9,651 nucleotides of DNA, from contig PXSL01000055.1 in NCBI GenBank assembly GCA_003022815.1, positions 1-9,651 on the forward strand, read 5' to 3'. Made by a program: the position numbers and the translations under genes. Source of the DNA: Halobacteriales archaeon SW_5_68_122. GTDB taxonomy: Archaea > Halobacteriota > Halobacteria > Halobacteriales > Haloarculaceae. Positions 1-5,142 of this stretch are shown one piece after another (within the stretch, counting starts at the first letter, position 1; each line of letters opens with the position of its first letter). The notes beneath the pieces are model-generated. The model ran no database searches. It was not told the DNA's origin and worked only from the letters and a program-made list of their open reading frames with translations.

Positions 1-336
1 CCGGACGCGGTCGGCACCGCGATGCGGCGGTACCTCGACGGCGAGGTCGACAAGGCCTACCCCGACCAGGCCACCCTCGACGAGACCGCCCAGCAGGCAC
101 AAGAGACCGACGAAACTGAACCCCGCGGGAGGGCCTCCCGGGAGACCGACGGCGGCGCCGCAAGCGCGCCCCCGACGGCCGAGGGCGCCACCGAACCCGA
201 GCCCGGCGAGACCGGCGACACTCAGTCGCTCATCGACTCCGGGGAGTCCCCTGAGTGTCCCGAGTGCTCCAGCATGACGCTGTACTACTCCGAGGGATGC
301 AAGACGTGCGAGTCCTGTGGCTGGAGCGAGTGCTGA
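1..336 (+). CDS. nrdJ: Adenosylcobalamin-dependent (class II) ribonucleotide reductase, C-terminal fragment
   Basis: The frame is open from base 1 to the TGA at 334-336, so this is the last 111 residues of a gene that begins upstream. What is visible is a short helical segment ([12 protein letters not shown]), an acidic linker rich in Glu, Thr and Gly, and a terminal cysteine cluster: CPEC, then [13 protein letters not shown]. That tail matches the C-terminal arm of class II reductases, whose cysteines pass reducing equivalents from thioredoxin-type donors to the active site during conversion of ribonucleotides to deoxyribonucleotides. The catalytic barrel and the B12 site lie outside the window. 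The identification rests on the tail alone; another large enzyme with a similar zinc-ribbon end is possible but less likely. Confidence 0.8.
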   Translation, partial: PDAVGTAMRRYLDGEVDKAYPDQATLDETAQQAQETDETEPRGRASRETDGGAASAPPTAEGATEPEPGETGDTQSLIDSGESPECPECSSMTLYYSEGCKTCESCGWSEC

Positions 337-345
337 TCTGAGGTA

Positions 346-365
346 GCGGCGCGACCGCCGATTTT
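346..365 (+). terminator. Possible terminator after the reductase gene
   Basis: A short GC hairpin (CGGC at 347-350 pairing with GCCG at 357-360) is followed by ATTTT, ten bases after the stop codon of the reductase. Archaeal termination depends mainly on T-rich tracts, and this one is short, so the call is tentative. Confidence 0.3.
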
Positions 366-446
366 CCGGGGCCCGACGGGAATGCCAGCGGCACGTCGCT
401 GCTGCCCGCGGCCACCGCCGGGCCACCCTCCGTCGTCGGGGACAAA

Positions 447-452
447 CTTATC
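447..452 (+). promoter_or_regulatory. TATA-like box for the small zinc-finger gene
   Basis: CTTATC is centred about 28 bases upstream of the ATG at 478, in an AT-richer patch of otherwise GC-rich spacer. This spacing suits an archaeal promoter giving a leaderless or nearly leaderless transcript. The same hexamer stands at the same distance before the P-type ATPase gene. Confidence 0.45.
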
Positions 453-477
453 GCAATCCGGTCGCTGAAAACGGACG

Positions 478-615
478 ATGGCGGGCGACGACGCCGACGA
501 GCGGGGTGGACGGTCCTGTCCGATGTGCGGGACGGGGATGTACAAACGGCACTGCAAGTACGTCTGCCCTAAGCACGGCGTCGTCGTCGACTGTAGCGAC
601 CCGTTTACCTTCTGA
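478..615 (+). CDS. Small CPxCG-type zinc-finger protein (45 aa)
   Basis: A 45-residue ORF starting at ATG 478 and ending TGA 613-615. It has an acidic N-terminus (residues 1-12), then CPMCG at 14-18 and a second cluster HCKYVCPKHG at 25-34, with a further Cys at 39. Cys14, Cys17, Cys26 and Cys30 could form a single zinc site, and His25, His33 and Cys39 are also available. It fits the haloarchaeal class of very small CPxCG-related zinc-finger proteins, several of which act as regulators or protein-interaction modules. No partner can be inferred for this one. A TATA-like box sits at the correct distance upstream. Its last 11 bases overlap the 3' end of the convergent membrane-protein gene. Confidence 0.75.
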   Translation: MAGDDADERGGRSCPMCGTGMYKRHCKYVCPKHGVVVDCSDPFTF

Positions 616-1270
616 GTGCGTCGGTGTCGGACCCGCTCACTCGGCGGTAGGCGGGCCCCGAGAGTGCGAGCAGTGCCGCCAGCGCGACGGCGGTCACGAG
701 GACAATTGGGTCCGCCGAGAGGCCGGCCCGGGTCAGCTCGCCGGCGGAGGCCCCCAGTAGGACGGCGGCGACGACCCAGGGGGCCTCGCCGACGGCGGTT
801 CCGGCGACGTACGGTCGGAGGGGAACGCCCGCCAGGCCGGCGGCGTAGGAGACGGGGTCGGTCGGCAGCGGCGCCAGCCGGACGGCGACGATGCCGCGGA
901 GGTCGCCGGTCGTCCGCCGGACGGCGACGCTGGCGTCACCGACGCGGGCCAGCAGGCCGGCGTCGTGGCCGAGGTACCGGGCGACGACGTAGGCCGGCAG
1001 CGCGGTGACGACGGCGCCGACCAGCGCCACCGGAATCGCGGCCGGGCCGAGGACGTACCCCAGCAGTACCGACAGCGCGCTGATGGGCCATGCCAGAAGC
1101 GGGCGCGCGAGATACACCCCCGCCACGACGGCGGCGAACAGCAGGGGGCGCTCAGCGAGTCGCTCGGCGCTCGCGAAAAGCGCCTCGGGCGACATCGTCA
1201 GGGCGGCGGCACCGGCCACCGCGAGAACGGCCGCGATGCCGGCCAGCTGGCGGAGCGACGCTCGCTTCAC
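605..1270 (-). CDS. TVP38/TMEM64 family (VTT-domain) membrane protein
   Basis: A 221-residue, very hydrophobic protein. Likely membrane segments lie near residues 8-26, 43-58, 62-98 (a re-entrant or double segment), 157-176 and 187-206. The family signature is the conserved central stretch RLAPLPTDPVSYAAGLAGV (about 131-149), preceded by a Gly/Pro-rich hydrophobic region. TVP38/TMEM64 and DedA proteins are integral membrane proteins implicated in lipid scrambling or membrane homeostasis; the substrate of this one is unknown. The start is GTG at 1270-1268. The next Met (residue 26) would remove the first membrane helix, so GTG is preferred. The gene is divergent from the neighbour at 1351, and the shared spacer holds a palindrome that overlaps its probable promoter. 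Confidence 0.82.
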   Translation of the reverse strand: MKRASLRQLAGIAAVLAVAGAAALTMSPEALFASAERLAERPLLFAAVVAGVYLARPLLAWPISALSVLLGYVLGPAAIPVALVGAVVTALPAYVVARYLGHDAGLLARVGDASVAVRRTTGDLRGIVAVRLAPLPTDPVSYAAGLAGVPLRPYVAGTAVGEAPWVVAAVLLGASAGELTRAGLSADPIVLVTAVALAALLALSGPAYRRVSGSDTDALRR

Positions 1271-1290
1271 GCCCGGAGGTGTCGCTCGGA

Positions 1291-1316
1291 CGGCAAACGC
1301 CTTGTGGTGTTTGCCG
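1291..1316. promoter_or_regulatory. Palindrome between divergent genes, likely operator
   Basis: CGGCAAAC (1291-1298) is repeated inverted as GTTTGCCG (1309-1316). A further CC (1300-1301) pairs with GG (1306-1307), leaving one G-T mismatch and a four-base centre. It lies between the GTG start of the TVP38-like gene (1270) and the TATA-like TTTTGA before the rightward gene. It would therefore overlap the leftward promoter and sit just upstream of the rightward one. A dimeric regulator site is the simplest reading; the regulator is not evident nearby. Confidence 0.45.
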
Positions 1317-1320
1317 GTGA

Positions 1321-1327
1321 CTTTTGA
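1321..1327 (+). promoter_or_regulatory. TATA-like box deciding the start of the 1351 gene
   Basis: CTTTTGA is centred 27 bases upstream of GTG 1351. It overlaps the alternative TTG start codon at 1324, which argues that the TTG is promoter rather than coding sequence. Confidence 0.4.
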
Positions 1328-1350
1328 CCTCCGCGGCCGAGTACCCTGGC

Positions 1351-1713
1351 GTGGACGGGGAGACCGACCCGGTCGAGCTGGGCGTCCAGATGCTGGCCCG
1401 CCTTGAGGGCGGCGAGCTACCGCTCCCGGCGGTCATCGACCGCATCGAAACAATCACGACCCATCCGGAGACGACGCGGGCGATACTGGAGGAGGCCGAG
1501 AAGCGCGGCCACATCGTCCGCGAGGGCGAGACGGTCAAGCCGGCCGGCGGACGGTTCCTCCGCTTCGAGAGCGAGGTAGTCTCCCGGGATGGCGAGTTCG
1601 AGTGCCGGCGCTGTGGCGCCTCGGTATCGACGGGCTACTTCATGAAACTCGAGGCCGGCGAGCACGGCCCGTTCGGCTCCTCCTGCATCCGCAAGGTGAC
1701 CGGCCGGGAGTGA
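1351..1713 (+). CDS. Small haloarchaeal zinc-ribbon-like protein, probably DUF5830 type
   Basis: 120 residues from GTG 1351 (MDGETDPVELGV). An in-frame stop at 1318-1320 limits upstream extension to TTG 1324, which would add nine residues. The N-terminal half (7-60) is a helical region containing RIETITTHPETTRAILEEAE, resembling a winged-helix-like bundle. The C-terminal half holds CRRCGASVSTGYF (85-97) and GPFGSSCIRKV (106-116), so Cys85, Cys88 and Cys112 with a nearby His105 could bind zinc. From memory the pattern resembles the haloarchaeal family DUF5830; no function is known to me. Its stop codon is three bases from the stop of the convergent PH-like gene, so the two transcripts meet tail to tail. 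Confidence 0.65.
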   Translation: MDGETDPVELGVQMLARLEGGELPLPAVIDRIETITTHPETTRAILEEAEKRGHIVREGETVKPAGGRFLRFESEVVSRDGEFECRRCGASVSTGYFMKLEAGEHGPFGSSCIRKVTGRE

Positions 1714-1716
1714 CCG

Positions 1717-2760
1717 TCACCGGCCGCGGCGGAGCTCCTCGACCAACTGTTCGATGGTCTCCCCCTGGGACTCCAGCAGGTCGTTCTGCCGCTCCAGTTG
1801 CGCCTCGAGGTCGTCGATGCGCGCCTCGAGGTTCTCGGCGCTTCCCGATCCGGCGCCTGCGCCGGCGTCGCTGACGTCCTCGCCCTCGTCGTCGCCGGCG
1901 CCGGTCGCCCGGCCGGCCGTCCGGTCGCCGACCGCCGCCGCGGAGGGAGCGTCCGCCTCCGGGTCGGTCGGCCTGCCCCGGGGACCCGTGACGTCCTGGT
2001 CGGCCGGCGGCGACCAGTCGACGCCTCCGGAGTTATCGTCCGTCTCATCCGTCTCCGGGACCGGGTCGGAGACCGCACCCGGGGCCGCCTCGTCCGGCTT
2101 CGACCCCGGCTCGGGCTCCTCGACTGCGATCTTCTCCCGAAGGCCGCCGAGCGAGGAGACGCCGTGGTGCTCGAAGACGGCGCTCTGGACCGCCCGGCGG
2201 ACGCGGCCGGCCTGCTCGTTGGGCACCTTCACGCGGTGCTGGCGGCCCTGAATCTCGAGGACGACTTGGGTGGCGACGCTGCCCTCCTGGAAGTTGAGGT
2301 CGGTGAGGCTCTCGTAATCGAACATCTCGAAGTCCTCGTTCCAGACCGAGGGGCCGACGTGCTTGAACAGTTTCTCGTCGGTGACGACCAGCGTGAGGTC
2401 GCTAAAGCGGAACTGCGCCCGGACGGCCTCCTCGGAGCCGACCACGCCGGTCGTCCGGAGAACGCCCTCCAGCATTGCCGCGACGACGACGTCCGTCACG
2501 TCTGCGGGGACGGTGAACTCCCGCGTGCCTTCGTAGGACTCTAGCACGACGGCGTTCTTTCGTCGCCCCGACTCGACGGCGAGGCGGTCGACGTCGTGGG
2601 GGTAGGCGGCGACGCTCTCGTCGGAGAGTAGCCCCTCCGAGCGGTAGAGGTACGTTTCCTCGGGCGTGACGACCAGCGCGTCGCCGCCGCCGATGTCGAC
2701 GGTCTCGATGGCCGGTTCGTCGCCGACCGCGGCGCGCAGTCGGCCGGGAATCTCGTCCAT
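1717..2760 (-). CDS. Uncharacterised protein: two PH-like domains, acidic linker, C-terminal coiled coil
   Basis: 347 residues from ATG 2760. Residues 24-103 and 121-200 look like two copies of one fold. Each has a TxEELY/TDEKLF-type strand, a variable loop, strands with alternating hydrophobics (AVVLESYEGTREFTV; QVVLEIQGRQHRVKV) and a closing helix. This is typical of bacterial PH-like (bPH/YokE) domains. Residues 214-308 are a disordered, Asp/Glu/Gly/Pro-rich linker, and 309-344 form a heptad-rich coiled coil (LEARIDDLEAQLERQNDLLE) that should oligomerise. There is no signal peptide or membrane helix, so it is probably cytosolic. An ATG nine codons upstream (2787) is in frame, but it lies inside the TATA-like box, so the shorter start is preferred. 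The role is unknown; scaffolding or stress sensing would be guesses. Confidence 0.7.
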   Translation of the reverse strand: MDEIPGRLRAAVGDEPAIETVDIGGGDALVVTPEETYLYRSEGLLSDESVAAYPHDVDRLAVESGRRKNAVVLESYEGTREFTVPADVTDVVVAAMLEGVLRTTGVVGSEEAVRAQFRFSDLTLVVTDEKLFKHVGPSVWNEDFEMFDYESLTDLNFQEGSVATQVVLEIQGRQHRVKVPNEQAGRVRRAVQSAVFEHHGVSSLGGLREKIAVEEPEPGSKPDEAAPGAVSDPVPETDETDDNSGGVDWSPPADQDVTGPRGRPTDPEADAPSAAAVGDRTAGRATGAGDDEGEDVSDAGAGAGSGSAENLEARIDDLEAQLERQNDLLESQGETIEQLVEELRRGR

Positions 2761-2785
2761 GCGTGTGGTGTGCCGGTAGACCCGC

Positions 2786-2791
2786 ATAAAA
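2786..2791 (-). promoter_or_regulatory. TATA-like box of the PH-like gene
   Basis: Read on the minus strand this is TTTTAT within TGTTTTATGC, a strong archaeal TATA match centred 28 bases upstream of ATG 2760. The in-frame ATG at 2787-2785 overlaps it and would be upstream of the expected transcript start. Confidence 0.55.
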
Positions 2792-2875
2792 CAGGGGGTC
2801 GCGGCGCACGCTCCCGAAGAATCGACCGAGGGAGATAGGAAGGTTGAAGGGCGCGACCGGGCTACCCCGAGACGA

Positions 2876-2913
2876 GCCCGGGTGGCTTAGCTGGACATAG
2901 CGCCGCACTCATA
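2876..2913 (+). pseudogene. Truncated tRNA-Met(CAT): 5' half only
   Basis: The bases map onto positions 1-37 of a tRNA. The acceptor strand GCCCGGG is 2876-2882, T8 is 2883, and a D arm GCT(T) with A14, G18, G19, A21 and closing AGC spans 2885-2901. The 5' anticodon stem CCGCA is 2903-2907, then C32, T33, anticodon CAT (2910-2912) and A37. It resembles the haloarchaeal elongator tRNA-Met, a gene known to carry an intron after position 37 in this group. No 3' half follows: no TGCGG anticodon partner with a T arm (GGTTCRAATCC) and CCCGGGC acceptor strand was found in the next kilobase. Instead the HicA stop codon lies four bases downstream. It is therefore a broken gene or an attachment-site remnant; a functional copy must exist elsewhere. 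Confidence 0.6.
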
Positions 2914-2916
2914 GGG

Positions 2917-3189
2917 TTACGAGGCGGCACCCGCGGTGTCCCGAGACGTCGCCTGCGTCTCGTACCTGGGACTCCGGTCTATCCATTTGCAGAACTCGTC
3001 GAAATCCTTCGCACCAGCGTCCTCGGCGATCCCGCGAAGCGTCCCGGTTCGTACACGGTCGTGGAGTGGGATGCTCACCGTCCGCCTTTCGACATTTGGC
3101 CTGTCAGGATGTTCCCATTTCAGGATCGCGTAATCGCCTTGCGTGTTCACCCACCGGAAATTACCTTTGTTGGCGAGCACCTTCGCCAC
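2917..3189 (-). CDS. hicA: HicA-family toxin, probably damaged
   Basis: Type II toxin of the HicAB family, normally a small double-stranded-RNA-binding-fold mRNA interferase neutralised by HicB. The 90 residues from GTG 3189 include the β-strand pair FRWVNTQGDYAILKW (11-25), the halophile-type RRTVSIPLHDRVRTGTLRGIA (35-55) and the final DFDEFCKWID helix. The tail after residue 74 is atypical and its stop codon lies next to the tRNA fragment. Upstream of the GTG the same frame stays open and encodes RDFSGYDV, the usual first helix of HicA, but has no standard start codon there. The likely ATG (3221) is two bases out of frame, separated by a CACACA run. The usual catalytic His position in the GSH/GDH motif is Tyr20. 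Family assignment is secure; activity is doubtful. The gene lies 3' of hicB in a three-gene operon. Confidence 0.72.
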   Translation of the reverse strand: MAKVLANKGNFRWVNTQGDYAILKWEHPDRPNVERRTVSIPLHDRVRTGTLRGIAEDAGAKDFDEFCKWIDRSPRYETQATSRDTAGAAS

Positions 3190-3233
3190 GTCGTAGCCGC
3201 TGAAATCCCGTGTGTGACCATACAGTTCTCGGA

Positions 3234-3512
3234 CTATTCAAGTACGTCAGGAAGCTCACCACTCCCCGCTTGGCGGTTGCCCTCGGGGTCGATCCCGGCC
3301 GCTCGGAGTTCCTCGTCGGTTGGCGGTCGACCGGTGTCATTCTCGACGGCATCAATCACGTCGTCGAGGTTCGCCAGGGCCTTGTCGCGCGTCTCGCCCT
3401 GTATCGTTAACCCCCGCGTTTCGTCGCGTGCCGTCCACCATCCGTCGTCGTTCCGTGTGAGGGTGATTTTGGTGTTCGTCGGGCCGTGGTTCGCGCTTGA
3501 GTCGGTGCTCAT
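3234..3512 (-). CDS. hicB: HicB-family antitoxin
   Basis: 92 residues from ATG 3512, stop TAG at 3236-3234. Residues 14-56 show the partial RNase H-like fold of HicB: the strand KITLTRNDDGWWTARDE, then GLTIQGETRDKALANLDDVIDAV, where the short-period strand turns into the recognition helix. The C-terminal part (60-92) is a haloarchaeal extension (GRPPTDEELRAAGIDPEGN). No ribbon-helix-helix or HTH DNA-binding domain follows, as many HicB proteins have. The DNA-binding part appears instead as the separate upstream gene, which overlaps this one by ATGA (3509-3512), implying translational coupling. Its job is to bind and block HicA. Confidence 0.82.
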   Translation of the reverse strand: MSTDSSANHGPTNTKITLTRNDDGWWTARDETRGLTIQGETRDKALANLDDVIDAVENDTGRPPTDEELRAAGIDPEGNRQAGSGELPDVLE

Positions 3513-3751
3513 GCTGTGTCCTCCGGTTGAATCCAGATCGCCCGTCGGGGTTCGGGCTTCTTTTTTCGCACGTCACCGCGTTCTTCGAGCGCCGTGAGAA
3601 GTTCGTAGACAGTCCTGCGCGGCCAGCCGAGGTTGTCCGCAAGTTCACCCGTGGTGTAGGGTTCGAGCGGTTCCATGTCGGCGAGTACGTCGTCAGGCGA
3701 GCGTGTAGCGACGTACTGTCCCGAGTCGTTCCGAGGCCTGTTCTCTCCCAT
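3509..3751 (-). CDS. Small winged-helix protein heading the HicBA operon
   Basis: 80 residues from ATG 3751. After a polar N-terminus (1-20), residues 31-66 form a helix-turn-helix with wing: PYTTGELADNLGWPRRTVYELLTAL, then EERGDVRKKKPEPRRAIWI. This is the pattern of MarR/ArsR/TrmB-like winged helices. It is first in an operon with hicB (ATGA overlap) and hicA. Because this HicB lacks a DNA-binding domain, the protein probably supplies operator binding for autoregulation; that is inference from context. A TATA-like box lies 25 bases upstream of its start and a short inverted repeat lies between the two. Confidence 0.7.
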   Translation of the reverse strand: MGENRPRNDSGQYVATRSPDDVLADMEPLEPYTTGELADNLGWPRRTVYELLTALEERGDVRKKKPEPRRAIWIQPEDTA

Positions 3752-3763
3752 ACACGTTAGTGT
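3752..3763. promoter_or_regulatory. Short inverted repeat, possible operator of the HicBA operon
   Basis: ACAC-GTTA-GTGT is a 4+4+4 inverted repeat lying between the TATA-like box and the start codon of the winged-helix gene. A bound repressor there would block a leaderless transcript. Arms of four bases are weak evidence on their own. Confidence 0.3.
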
Positions 3764-3772
3764 GTGAGCGAC

Positions 3773-3780
3773 AGTAATAG
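3773..3780 (-). promoter_or_regulatory. TATA-like box of the HTH-hicB-hicA operon
   Basis: On the minus strand CTATTACT is centred 25-26 bases upstream of ATG 3751, the distance expected for a leaderless haloarchaeal transcript. Confidence 0.5.
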
Positions 3781-3874
3781 TCCTTTGCCTTACACGGCGG
3801 GGGACTCATTCAGTGTTCCGTCTCTGGGCACTACCACTCACTCAAGACGCGACGGTCGCAACCGGCGTCGACTC

Positions 3875-4111
3875 TCACCCGCCCTTCTTCCGGTACCAGA
3901 CCCGCTCGCCGACCGGCGAGTCGGCGTCCAGCCGGCTCACGAACAGGTCACGGACGGCGACGGTGACGACGAGTTCAACCGGGTCGCCGTCCTGTGGACG
4001 AACTGTGACCACGCAGTGGCCGTCTCGCTCTTCGACGGCCTCGACGGTCCCGATCGACCACCGGTCGACGTGGTGGCTTGGCTCTCGGGCGTGGATACGG
4101 TCGTGTTTCAT
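3875..4111 (-). CDS. Small conserved haloarchaeal protein downstream of SDR, unknown function
   Basis: 78 residues from ATG 4111, stop TGA 3877-3875. It starts MKHDRIHAREPSHHVDRW, rich in His and charged residues. A small β-rich core follows (GTVEAVEERDGHCVVTVRP, then VELVVTVAVRDLFVSRL) and it ends ERVWYRKKGG. The alternating hydrophobic strands suggest a small barrel such as an OB or SH3-like fold, but this is a guess. No membrane segment or signal is present. Its ATG overlaps the stop of the SDR gene (ATGA at 4108-4111), so the two are co-translated. The normal haloarchaeal composition puts it outside the low-GC block. I do not recognise a named function. Confidence 0.7.
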   Translation of the reverse strand: MKHDRIHAREPSHHVDRWSIGTVEAVEERDGHCVVTVRPQDGDPVELVVTVAVRDLFVSRLDADSPVGERVWYRKKGG

Positions 4112-5034
4112 GGGCCGCCGGCCGGCGCGGCGGCCTCGGCGAGCGGTTCGTCGACGTCGAGCACCTTGGCGCTGAACGCCCAGAGGCGGCGGGCGGCCTC
4201 GGGGTCGCGGGCCGCATTCGAGGGGGTCTTGGGCTGCTGGTCGGCGAAGTAACGGCCGGAGACGTCGGCGGTCCGCGGCGAGACGCCCGCGAACAGCAGT
4301 TCCGCGGCGCCGTCCTCGACCGACGTGACGCCCGGGACGGCCTCGAGCAACTGGACCAGGCCTGGGAGTGGCCCGGGGAGGAACCGGCTGAATCCGCTAC
4401 CCGGAATCGCCCCCGGATGGAGGCTGTTGGCGGTGACCTCGCGGCCGTCGGCCTCGAGGCGCCGCGCCAGCTCCGCCGAAAAGAGGACGTTCGCGAGCTT
4501 CGAGTGGCCGTAGGCCCGCGTCCCGGAGTGACCGTCGACGCTCCGGACGGCGTCGAGGTCCAGCGAGGTGCCCCGGTGGGCCGCCGACGCGGTGGTGACC
4601 ACCCGGGCGCCCGGCCGGAGGTGGTCGAGCAGTTCCGTCGTCAGGAGGTACGGCGAGAGGTGGTTGACGTGGAAGGTGTACTCGATGCCCAGGTCGGTCA
4701 GCCGACCGTCGCGGAACAGGCCGCCGGCGTTGTTCACGAGCAGGTCTAGACCGTCCGTCTCGGCGCGGACTGTCTCGGCCAGCTCCTGGACCGCCGCGAC
4801 GTCGGCGAAGTCGGCGGCGACGAACCGCGCGTCGGCGCCGACCGCCTCGATGTCCTCGACGACGTGCTCGCCGGCCGCCACGTCCCGGCCGTGGACGATG
4901 ACGTCGGCGCCGAGCCGACCGAGGGCGACAGCGGCCGCTCGCCCGATGCCGCTCGTCGACCCGGTGACGAGCGCCTGCCTGCCGGTGCAGTCCACGTCCG
5001 CGACGCCCGCGCGCGCCTCTGGGGATTCGCTCAT
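4108..5034 (-). CDS. SDR-family NAD(P)-dependent oxidoreductase (retinol-dehydrogenase-like)
   Basis: 308 residues from ATG 5034. It has a classical Rossmann fold: the glycine motif TGSTSGIG (24-31), Arg50 after the second strand (VIVHGR, favouring NADP(H)), and NNAG (101-104). The catalytic tetrad is Asn124, Ser150 (in TTASAAHRG), Tyr175 and Lys179 (YGHSK), followed by NSLHPGAI. Length and motifs match the RDH/WWOX-like branch, which reduces or oxidises carbonyl and alcohol groups on lipophilic substrates. The actual substrate is unknown. The frame stays open far upstream, but ATG 5034 fits the family N-terminus and has TTTTGG (minus strand) about 28 bases before it. The gene is first in an operon with the 78-residue protein and divergent from the HTH_10 regulator. 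Confidence 0.88.
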   Translation of the reverse strand: MSESPEARAGVADVDCTGRQALVTGSTSGIGRAAAVALGRLGADVIVHGRDVAAGEHVVEDIEAVGADARFVAADFADVAAVQELAETVRAETDGLDLLVNNAGGLFRDGRLTDLGIEYTFHVNHLSPYLLTTELLDHLRPGARVVTTASAAHRGTSLDLDAVRSVDGHSGTRAYGHSKLANVLFSAELARRLEADGREVTANSLHPGAIPGSGFSRFLPGPLPGLVQLLEAVPGVTSVEDGAAELLFAGVSPRTADVSGRYFADQQPKTPSNAARDPEAARRLWAFSAKVLDVDEPLAEAAAPAGGP

Positions 5035-5057
5035 TGCCGAACGGAGGGGCTCGACGA

Positions 5058-5066
5058 CCAAAACGG
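5058..5066 (-). promoter_or_regulatory. TATA-like box of the SDR operon
   Basis: On the minus strand CCGTTTTGG is centred about 28 bases upstream of ATG 5034, in the divergent spacer shared with the HTH_10 regulator. Confidence 0.4.
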
Positions 5067-5114
5067 CCCGCCTTCCGGCGGAGCTATGGGAGCGAGAGCC
5101 TGCCGGCCGACGTG

Positions 5115-5120
5115 TTTTAT
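5115..5120 (+). promoter_or_regulatory. TATA-like box of the HTH_10 regulator
   Basis: TTTTAT is centred 25-26 bases upstream of ATG 5143. This supports that ATG as the start, although the frame is open for a further 280 bases upstream. Confidence 0.55.
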
Positions 5121-5142
5121 CTCGTCGGTCCGTACGTCGGCC

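Larger units (their letters stand above)
2914..3870. mobile_element. Probable acquired low-GC block carrying a HicBA cassette
   Basis: From just after the tRNA fragment to roughly 3870, GC content and codon choice are visibly lower than on either side (more A/T third positions, AT-rich strings such as those at 2985-3010 and 3760-3790). The block holds a toxin-antitoxin operon and no housekeeping gene, and its left edge coincides with the point where a tRNA gene is cut. No integrase or clear terminal repeats were seen. The only match found between its ends is ACTCAT (2907-2912 and 3804-3809), too short to prove an attachment site. The right edge is approximate. Confidence 0.35.

Noticed and set aside
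1798..2544. 248-residue plus-strand open frame opposite the PH-like gene
   Set aside because: Mirror of the minus-strand gene with Leu/Arg/Asp-rich low-complexity content and no domain signal.
2914..3060. A 3' exon completing the tRNA-Met after a normal-length intron
   Set aside because: No T-arm sequence, no TGCGG anticodon partner and no CCCGGGC acceptor strand are present in this interval, which codes for HicA.
2907..3809. ACTCAT at 2907-2912 and 3804-3809 as attachment-site direct repeats
   Set aside because: Six bases is too short to separate from chance, and no integrase or longer flanking identity supports it.
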